A stretch of DNA of 20,817 bases from NCBI GenBank assembly GCA_035291905.1, contig DATDRF010000198.1:1-20817 (forward strand). The letters run 5' to 3'. Both the position numbers and the translations under genes were made by a program. Positions 15,996 through 20,817 of this stretch are shown one piece after another. Under the pieces are notes generated by a model. The model ran no database searches and had not been told where the DNA came from. It worked only from the letters and a program-made list of their open reading frames with translations. The stretch comes from JACPLA01 sp035291905. GTDB taxonomy: Bacteria; Bacteroidota; Ignavibacteria; UBA10030. Position 1 is the first letter of the stretch, and every line of letters starts with the position of its first letter.

Positions 15996-16190
15996 ATGGC
16001 GAAACAACAGGATTTTGCAGAAAAGGCTAAGAAGGCCACGATGGAAAAAGGGACAAAGTGTCCAAAATGCGGCACGATCAAGGTTCCCATGTTGTACGTG
16101 CAATCAGTGCGTTCTTTGCACAATTCCTACCGGTTCAACCGGACGCGCGTACAACTGTGCAAATGCAACGAAAAAGAGCTGTTTGCGTAA
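15996..16190 (+). CDS. Small zinc-ribbon-like protein, 64 residues
   Basis: A short basic protein with a Lys-rich helical start (residues 1-20) followed by KCPKCGTIKVPMLYVQSV and, near the end, QLCKCNEKELF. Cys22-x-x-Cys25 and Cys55-x-Cys57 could hold one zinc ion. I do not recognise a named family. It lies 26 nt after the GAF/GGDEF-like gene and 40 nt before deoB, on the same strand, so it is probably cotranscribed. The cysteine spacing, codon usage and tight placement make it a likely real gene. Nucleic-acid or ribosome binding would be typical for such a ribbon, but that is speculation. Confidence 0.7.
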   Translation: MAKQQDFAEKAKKATMEKGTKCPKCGTIKVPMLYVQSVRSLHNSYRFNRTRVQLCKCNEKELFA

Positions 16191-16222
16191 CGTTTCGTTA
16201 CTTTCCTCGTAATCCCTTACGT

Positions 16223-16227
16223 AGAGG
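16223..16227 (+). promoter_or_regulatory. Ribosome-binding site for the TTG start of deoB
   Basis: AGAGG lies 3 nt before TTG 16231. An in-frame TAG at 16222-16224 closes the frame just upstream, so no ATG start is possible and TTG is the first available start that gives the normal DeoB N-terminus. The spacing is short for a ribosome-binding site. Confidence 0.5.
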
Positions 16228-16230
16228 TTA

Positions 16231-17409
16231 TTGAAGAACCAGAGGCTGATATTCGTGGTCCTCGATGGCGTCGGAATCGGCGAGCTCCCTGATGCCCCAT
16301 CCTACGGCGACCGAGGTGCGAATACAGTGGGGAATGTCGCGCGTGTACTCGGCGGACTGAAGCTTCCCAATCTGCAGCGACTTGGTTTGGGGAGACTTGC
16401 CTCCATCAAAGGGCTCGATTCGCAGATTCCCGTCGAAGGCTGCTACGGAAGAATGGCAGAGCAGTCGAAGGGCAAAGACAGTACCACGGGCCATTGGGAA
16501 ATTGCCGGTGTCATTACGGAGAGAGCATTCCCATTGTACCCGCAGGGTTTTCCTCCCGACCTGATGAAGAAGTTCCTCTCCACAACCGGAGCGAATGGAT
16601 TTCTGGGGAACAAGCCGGCCTCAGGAACCGAGATCATAAAAGAATTAGGGGAAGAACACGTCCGAACCGGGTTCCCAATCGTCTATACCTCGGGAGATTC
16701 GGTGTTTCAGATCGCATGTCACGAAGAGGTTGTGCCTCTTCCTGCTCTGTACGAGATGTGCAGCAAAACCCGCGCGGAGGTGATGGTCGGAGAACACAGG
16801 GTTGGCCGGGTGATTGCACGTCCCTTTGTCGGTAAATCCGGCGGATTCACCCGAACAACGAACCGGAGAGATTTTGCCGTAGAGCCGCCCGGGACGACCA
16901 TGCTGGATCACCTCGCTGAAAAGGGGTTCGAGACTGTCGGGATCGGAAAGATCGATGACCTTTTTGCGGGGCGGGGGTTGAGTGCGAAGATCCACACTCA
17001 TTCCAATGCGGAGGGGGTTGAGCAAATTGTGAGCCAGGCGGGCCGCATGAAAAGCGGTTTCATCATGGCGAATCTGGTCGATTTCGACGTGCTCTTTGGA
17101 CATCGGCAGGATGCCGAGGGGTTTGCAAAAGCGCTTCAGGAATTCGATTCTTCTCTTCCTGCCATCCTTGACTGTCTGAACGAGGGGGATATGTTGATGA
17201 TTACGGCCGATCACGGGAACGATCCCACGGACCAGAGCACGGATCATTCACGGGAGTACGTTCCCATTCTTTGCTCGCTGAAAGGCGGGAAGAAAGGGGT
17301 CGACCTTGGAATACGGCGGACGTTTGCCGATGCGGGGAAGACCGTTGCGGAGTTCTTTGGCGTGCCGAATTCACTGGCCGGCACGAGTTTTCTTTCAATG
17401 GTGAGGTAA
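16231..17409 (+). CDS. deoB: Phosphopentomutase DeoB
   Basis: A 392-residue member of the alkaline-phosphatase superfamily that interconverts ribose-1-phosphate and ribose-5-phosphate, and the deoxyribose pair, linking nucleoside breakdown to central metabolism. The metal-site motif VVLDGVGIGELPDA has Asp12. The phosphorylated threonine lies in GKDSTTGHWE (Thr86, by alignment to Thr85 of the Bacillus enzyme). The second metal cluster is ITADHGNDPT near the C-terminus. The length matches the family. The start is TTG at 16231, as an in-frame TAG lies 9 nt upstream. Two EutN-type shell proteins follow, the first 16 nt after the stop. The adjacency suggests a link between deoxyribose-phosphate metabolism and a microcompartment, but this is inference. 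Confidence 0.95.
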   Translation: MKNQRLIFVVLDGVGIGELPDAPSYGDRGANTVGNVARVLGGLKLPNLQRLGLGRLASIKGLDSQIPVEGCYGRMAEQSKGKDSTTGHWEIAGVITERAFPLYPQGFPPDLMKKFLSTTGANGFLGNKPASGTEIIKELGEEHVRTGFPIVYTSGDSVFQIACHEEVVPLPALYEMCSKTRAEVMVGEHRVGRVIARPFVGKSGGFTRTTNRRDFAVEPPGTTMLDHLAEKGFETVGIGKIDDLFAGRGLSAKIHTHSNAEGVEQIVSQAGRMKSGFIMANLVDFDVLFGHRQDAEGFAKALQEFDSSLPAILDCLNEGDMLMITADHGNDPTDQSTDHSREYVPILCSLKGGKKGVDLGIRRTFADAGKTVAEFFGVPNSLAGTSFLSMVR

Positions 17410-17425
17410 CCATTCGAGGCATACC

Positions 17426-17695
17426 ATGGTCTTAGGTAAAGTAGTAGGTACTGTCTGGGCCACGCGCAAAGATGAAGAATTAGTGGGGATGAAGTTTCTG
17501 ATAGTCCGGCACCTGGACGTCCAGCATAAACTCAAAGAGACCTTTGTCGTTGCTGTTGACACGGTACAGGCCGGGGTAGGGGATGTCGTTCTTGTGACAT
17601 CGGGGAGCTCGGCGCGGCAGACTGCGGTGACGAAAAACAAGCCGGTCGATGCCGTCATTGTGGCCGTGGTCGACAAACTGGACATTCAGGACTGA
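17426..17695 (+). CDS. EutN/CcmL-type bacterial microcompartment vertex protein 1
   Basis: An 89-residue protein of the BMC-P (EutN/CcmL/PduN) family, whose pentamers close the corners of bacterial microcompartment shells. Family features are the opening MVLGKVVGTVWATRKDEEL, then LIVRHLD, AVDTVQAGVGDVVLVTSGSSAR and VDAVIVAVVDKLDI at the end. The size is typical. The ATG at 17426 has GAGG 6 nt upstream. A second, related copy starts 2 nt after its stop, and deoB ends 16 nt before it. No BMC-H or BMC-T hexamer gene is present in the window, so the shell it belongs to must be elsewhere, or this protein has another use. Confidence 0.92.
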   Translation: MVLGKVVGTVWATRKDEELVGMKFLIVRHLDVQHKLKETFVVAVDTVQAGVGDVVLVTSGSSARQTAVTKNKPVDAVIVAVVDKLDIQD

Positions 17696-17697
17696 GC

Positions 17698-17970
17698 ATG
17701 TATCTCGCGAAAGTCATCGGAACGGTTTGGGCAACCCGGAAGGACGAGAACCTCCGGACTCTCAAACTTCAATTCATTCAGCCGATAAATGCGAAGCGGG
17801 AAAAAACGGGCGATCCCCTGGTTGCTGTTGATACCATCGGGGCAGGGCCCGGGGAGACAGTGTTCTATATTACGGCGCGCGAGGCGGTCATTCCGCTGCC
17901 GGTTGAAATGGCTCCGGTGGACGCAAGTATTGTCGGCATCATCGACAGGATCGACCCTCATAAACCCTGA
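17698..17970 (+). CDS. EutN/CcmL-type bacterial microcompartment vertex protein 2
   Basis: A 90-residue paralogue of the preceding BMC-P protein: MYLAKVIGTVWATRKDENL shares most of its first 19 residues with copy 1, then diverges (LKLQFIQPIN, AVDTIGAGPGETVFYIT, PVDASIVGIIDRID). It lacks the SGSSAR-type loop of copy 1, having AREAVIPLP instead, so the two pore-facing or inter-subunit surfaces probably differ. Its ATG follows the first gene's stop by 2 nt, indicating translational coupling and probable mixed or alternative vertices. A weak terminator-like hairpin lies just inside and after its stop. Confidence 0.9.
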   Translation: MYLAKVIGTVWATRKDENLRTLKLQFIQPINAKREKTGDPLVAVDTIGAGPGETVFYITAREAVIPLPVEMAPVDASIVGIIDRIDPHKP

Positions 17971-17989
17971 AATCTTTTGGGGGGTTTTT
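17962..17989 (+). terminator. Possible intrinsic terminator after the EutN pair
   Basis: AAACCC (17962-17967) can pair with GGGTTT (17982-17987), and five T (17985-17989) follow the G run. The stem is only 6 bp with a 14-base loop and the left arm overlaps the end of the gene, so it may be leaky. Confidence 0.4.
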
Positions 17990-18068
17990 CTGTTATGTGG
18001 TCATCAGGGTTGTCAGTTGCGTGAATTCTATGTGATTTTCAGGGGAATACCTCATAAGGTGAATTTGA

Positions 18069-18926
18069 ATGGTTAAGATCAGCAAACAATACACGAATCG
18101 TGAGAGTCAGTCTCTCGACAAGTACTTGCAAGAGATCGGCAAAGTCGAGCTCCTGACTCCTCAGGAAGAGATCGATCTTGCCCGTCGGATCAAGAAGGGC
18201 GACCAAAAGGCCCTTGAGAAACTCACAAAAGCGAATCTTCGGTTTGTCGTGAGCGTTGCCAAGCAGTATCAGAATCAGGGCTTGTCGCTCGGCGACCTGA
18301 TCAACGAAGGTAACCTCGGACTCATCAAGGCGGCGAAACGGTTCGACGAAACGAGGGGATTCAAGTTCATTTCGTACGCAGTGTGGTGGATCAGGCAGTC
18401 GATTCTTCAGGCCCTGGCGGAACAGTCCAGGATTGTTCGCCTGCCTCTGAACCGTGTCGGCGCCCTGAACAAGATCGGCAAGGCCTTCAGCACCCTTGAG
18501 CAGGAGTTCGAGAGGGAACCGAGTGCGAGCGAATTGGCCGAAGAGCTGGATATGTCGCTCTTCGAGGTTTCTGATACCCTCAAGATTTCGGGACGCCATC
18601 TCTCGATGGATGCCCCTTTCGCGCAAGGTGAAGACAACAGGCTGCTGGATGTTATTCAGGACCAGCGGCAGCCCTCGCCCGATTCCATTCTGATGGACGA
18701 GTCGTTGAAGATTGAAGTGAAGAGGGCATTGGCAACACTGAGCGAACGAGAAGCGCAGGTCATCAGACTGTATTTCGGACTTGATCAGGAGCATTCACTG
18801 ACGCTTGAAGAGATAGGAGAGAAGTTCAACCTCACGCGGGAACGGGTTCGTCAGATCAAAGAAAAGGCGATCCGTCGGCTGCGGCACGCTTCACGCAGCA
18901 AAGCGCTACGGACCTATTTGGGGTGA
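18069..18926 (+). CDS. rpoD: Primary RNA polymerase sigma factor (RpoD/SigA type)
   Basis: A 285-residue sigma-70 factor that directs RNA polymerase to housekeeping promoters. It begins directly with region 1.2 (SQSLDKYLQEIGKVELLTPQ) and lacks region 1.1, as Bacteroidota/Chlorobiota primary sigma factors do. Regions 2.1-2.4 include GDLINEGNLGLIKAAKRFD, FISYAVWWIRQSILQAL and EQSRIVRLPLN. Region 4 ends with TLEEIGEKFNLTRERVRQIKEKAI, the -35-reading helix-turn-helix. The ATG at 18069 has AAGGTG 7 nt upstream (18056-18061). The NlpC/P60 gene starts within the last base of its stop. Naming it rpoD is based on the short primary-sigma form; a close alternative sigma paralogue cannot be excluded from this window alone. 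Confidence 0.93.
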   Translation: MVKISKQYTNRESQSLDKYLQEIGKVELLTPQEEIDLARRIKKGDQKALEKLTKANLRFVVSVAKQYQNQGLSLGDLINEGNLGLIKAAKRFDETRGFKFISYAVWWIRQSILQALAEQSRIVRLPLNRVGALNKIGKAFSTLEQEFEREPSASELAEELDMSLFEVSDTLKISGRHLSMDAPFAQGEDNRLLDVIQDQRQPSPDSILMDESLKIEVKRALATLSEREAQVIRLYFGLDQEHSLTLEEIGEKFNLTRERVRQIKEKAIRRLRHASRSKALRTYLG

Positions 18927-19639
18927 TGACACCATCTCGTTTTCATCAGGAGCCTCGATCTGCATCCAGCCGGTCGGGGCTTTTTCGCAATCGACGAACG
19001 CTTTGGTTTGTTGCCTCCGTTGTTATAATTTCTCTCGGCATGGCTTTGCAGGGATGCGGCTCTTCATCTCCACGGTTCCGTTCCGGCGAGGCGCCGAAGC
19101 CCAAGGCGGCGGAAAAGAAAAAAGCAGTCCGGTTTGCTACGCGCGAGGAACAGGAAGAGTCGAAGGAGAACGACAAGCTGCCTGATCCGAAATCGGTCGA
19201 CAGCGTTGTTTCAGGGACGAGAGATTTTCGAAAAGAGAAGAACAAGGCGATCACGCCGCTTGATCAGAGCAAGATAATGCGGGCCATTTCGCGGTATATG
19301 GGTACTCCGTACGAGTATGGCGGAATGTCGGTCGACGGGATGGATTGTTCGGCATACACCCTGCTTGTCTACAAGGAGTCGATCGGCAAGCAGCTTCCCC
19401 GGAGTGCTCAGGCACAGTCGAAGATCGGCAGTTCAGTCCGCTTTGAGGAGTTGAAATTCGGCGATCTGGTATTTTTCAACACCACGGGGGCGCAGGGGTC
19501 GCACGTGGGGATTTACCTTGGGGACGACCTGTTTGCGCATGCGAGCGTGACGCTGGGAGTAACGATCTCGTCCATTGAAAGTTCGTATTACAAGAACCGG
19601 TACGAAGGCGCCCGTCGGATCGTGACGACTGTCGAATAG
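18926..19639 (+). CDS. NlpC/P60 cell-wall peptidase, probable lipoprotein
   Basis: A 237-residue exported cysteine peptidase, probably a murein endopeptidase cutting peptide cross-links. A long basic N-region is followed by a hydrophobic helix ending ALQGC, with Cys44 as the likely lipidated residue. A charged Lys/Glu-rich linker (about 50-115) precedes the NlpC/P60 domain (about 119-237). The catalytic set matches the Spr spacing: Cys141 (MDCSAYT), His193 (SHVGIYLG) and His205 (LFAHAS), with the same 12-residue gap between the histidines as in E. coli Spr. The ATG at 18926 overlaps the sigma-factor TGA by one base (TGATG). A GTG at 18923 is an alternative. Lipidation would need the Lgt encoded in this window. 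Confidence 0.9.
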   Translation: MTPSRFHQEPRSASSRSGLFRNRRTLWFVASVVIISLGMALQGCGSSSPRFRSGEAPKPKAAEKKKAVRFATREEQEESKENDKLPDPKSVDSVVSGTRDFRKEKNKAITPLDQSKIMRAISRYMGTPYEYGGMSVDGMDCSAYTLLVYKESIGKQLPRSAQAQSKIGSSVRFEELKFGDLVFFNTTGAQGSHVGIYLGDDLFAHASVTLGVTISSIESSYYKNRYEGARRIVTTVE

Positions 19640-19640
19640 T

Positions 19641-19721
19641 CTTTGTGTGCTCTGTGCTCTCTGTGTAACCTAAAAAGAATTACACGAAGAGCACGGAGAA
19701 GTCACGAAGAACACAGAGGAG
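19641..19721. repeat. Imperfect hairpin of the CTCTGTGT/ACACAGAG repeat type
   Basis: The left arm (CTTTGTGTG, CTCTGTGCT, CTCTGTGTAA) repeats a 9-10 base unit. The right arm (TTACACGAAGA, GCACGGAGAAG, TCACGAAGAAC, ACAGAGG) mirrors it. Bases 19650-19668 pair with 19680-19698 around an 11-base loop, with one mismatch and two G-T pairs. Degenerate CTCTGTGT-type elements of this kind occur in intergenic regions of many bacterial genomes; that is general recollection, not a search. No T run follows, so it is not a standard terminator. Its arms lie between the NlpC/P60 gene and def. Confidence 0.65.
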
Positions 19722-19777
19722 AGGTTGACTTCGAAGAGGTGCAGCAGTACATTATCCAAATTCTGAGTTTTTGACCC

Positions 19778-20389
19778 ATGTCCACTCTTCCCATATATCT
19801 CTACGGCAGCGACGTCCTGCGACAGAAAGCAAAGCCGGTTAAAGGCCTCGACAACGAAACGATCAAGCTGATCTACGATCTGTTTGAGACTATGTACAAG
19901 TCCCACGGTGTCGGATTGGCAGCAACGCAAGTAGGTGAGATGAAGCGTGTTATTGTCGTGGACGTTACTCCCACCGAGGAAGAGCCGGAGGACGGGCAGG
20001 AGCTGTCGGAGCTTGAAAAGAACCAGCCGAAGAAACTCGTCCTCATCAATCCCGAGATTATCGGAAAATCCGGTTTATGGTCGATGGAGGAAGGGTGCCT
20101 GAGCATTCCCGATGTGCGCGCCGATGTCGAGCGTCCCGAGACGATTCGCGTCCGGTATCGGAATGCCAATTTCGAGGAGGTCGAACTGGAGGCCACCGGG
20201 ATGCTGGGAAGGGTGATTCTCCATGAGACCGACCATCTGGACGGAGTCCTGTTCATCGATTATCTGAGCACTGCCAAGCGAGCGCTCCTGCGGGGCAAGC
20301 TGAAGAATATCAAGAAAGGTGAGGTAGAAACAAGTTATCAGGTTGTGACCGCTCCCGCACCGCGTCGATCCGGCAAAGTGGAGGTCTGA
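19778..20389 (+). CDS. def: Peptide deformylase
   Basis: A 203-residue metalloenzyme that removes the formyl group from the initiator methionine of new proteins. All three family motifs are present: HGVGLAATQVG (residues 43-53), EGCLSIPD (105-112, metal ligand Cys107) and HETDHLDG (149-156, ligands His149 and His153, catalytic Glu150). A charged insertion (about 65-85, rich in Glu and Pro) separates motifs 1 and 2. The length is slightly above the usual 165-190. The ATG at 19778 starts a standard IYLYGSDVLRQKAKPV N-terminus. Methionyl-tRNA formyltransferase follows 9 nt after its stop, the usual partner. Confidence 0.97.
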   Translation: MSTLPIYLYGSDVLRQKAKPVKGLDNETIKLIYDLFETMYKSHGVGLAATQVGEMKRVIVVDVTPTEEEPEDGQELSELEKNQPKKLVLINPEIIGKSGLWSMEEGCLSIPDVRADVERPETIRVRYRNANFEEVELEATGMLGRVILHETDHLDGVLFIDYLSTAKRALLRGKLKNIKKGEVETSYQVVTAPAPRRSGKVEV

Positions 20390-20398
20390 GCCTTCCCG

Positions 20399-20817
20399 AT
20401 GCGCATTGTCTTCATGGGCACCCCCGAGTTTGCCCTGCCGAGCCTTTCTCTCCTGCTCGACCAATTCTACACAATTCCTGCCGTCGTGACAGTTCCCGAC
20501 AAGGCCCAGGGCCGGGGCCAGAAAACGGCTTTCAGTCCGGTGAAGAGTTTTGCCCTCGATCACGGCCTTGAAGTCCTTCAGCCCGGGTCTTTGAAAGATT
20601 CCGCTTTCCTCGCCCGCCTGGCCGCCCTGAATCCCGATCTCATCGTCGTTGTCGCATTTAGGGTTCTTCCCAAAGAGGTGTTCAGCATGCCGCGGCTGGG
20701 GACATTCAACCTTCATGCATCTCTGTTGCCGAAATACCGGGGCGCTGCTCCGATCAACTGGGCCATTATCAATGGCGAGAAGGAAACGGGCGTTACGACA
20801 TTCTTCCTTCAAGAGGC
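20399..20817 (+). CDS. fmt: Methionyl-tRNA formyltransferase, N-terminal part (runs off the window)
   Basis: The first 139 codons of Fmt, which formylates Met-tRNA using 10-formyltetrahydrofolate so that translation can begin. MRIVFMGTPEFALPSL opens the Rossmann-like fold. DLIVVVAFRVLPKEVF and FNLHASLLPKYRGAAPINWA hold the folate-binding and catalytic residues (Asn, His and the RGAAPI loop). The gene continues beyond the window, so the C-terminal tRNA-binding domain is not visible. The ATG at 20399 lies 9 nt after the def stop, without an obvious ribosome-binding site, which suggests coupling to def. Confidence 0.97.
   Translation, partial: MRIVFMGTPEFALPSLSLLLDQFYTIPAVVTVPDKAQGRGQKTAFSPVKSFALDHGLEVLQPGSLKDSAFLARLAALNPDLIVVVAFRVLPKEVFSMPRLGTFNLHASLLPKYRGAAPINWAIINGEKETGVTTFFLQE

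Noticed and set aside
18039..18794. A 251-codon minus-strand open frame opposite rpoD
   Set aside because: Antisense to a highly conserved sigma factor, with no recognisable features.
1..20817. CRISPR array, prophage or insertion-sequence genes
   Set aside because: No regularly spaced direct repeats, transposase, integrase or phage structural motifs were seen on either strand.

Overview
The window looks like a chromosomal segment from a free-living member of the Bacteroidota/Chlorobiota/Ignavibacteriota group (FCB superphylum) of moderate GC. The evidence is type 9 secretion (T9SS) C-terminal sorting tails, a TonB-dependent receptor paired with a DUF4249 protein, a short primary sigma factor without region 1.1, and a mannose-1-phosphate guanylyltransferase fused to a phosphomannomutase-like domain. 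I infer the group from gene families. No rRNA or other phylogenetic marker is present to fix it further.

All genes left of about 13.84 kb are on the minus strand and all genes right of 14.04 kb are on the plus strand, so there is one divergent promoter region (13840-14043). From the left: (1) an envelope/secretion cluster at 1-6556, which in transcription order encodes a VIT/VWA-like T9SS protein, a 14-repeat LVIVD propeller T9SS protein, a broken remnant of a third T9SS tail, a DUF4249 lipoprotein and a TonB-dependent receptor cut off by the window edge; (2) a gene-free stretch (6557-7131) with two structured inverted-repeat elements; (3) a compact housekeeping chain at 7132-13839, which in transcription order encodes GMPP/PMM, a PtsN-like EIIA, HisS, a hypothetical protein, a divergent Lgt, a glutaredoxin-like membrane protein and RlmB. 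Its last five genes are separated by 0-3 nt or overlap by 4 nt.

On the plus strand are a membrane-anchored double-GAF protein with a degenerate GGDEF domain, a 64-residue zinc-ribbon protein, phosphopentomutase DeoB, two tandem EutN/CcmL-type microcompartment vertex proteins, the primary sigma factor, an NlpC/P60 lipoprotein, peptide deformylase and the start of methionyl-tRNA formyltransferase. A dispersed-repeat-like hairpin of the 'CTCTGTGT' type lies between the NlpC/P60 gene and def.

No complete novel system is evident. The best leads are the EutN pair beside deoB with no shell hexamer gene in view, the two structured elements at 6956-7109, the frameshifted orphan T9SS tail overlapping the TTG start of the DUF4249 gene, and three enzyme-like domains that have lost canonical catalytic residues (the GGDEF domain, the PMM domain and the VWA MIDAS). 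Several starts are not ATG (TTG for DUF4249 and deoB; GTG for hisS, the 134-residue hypothetical and rlmB).
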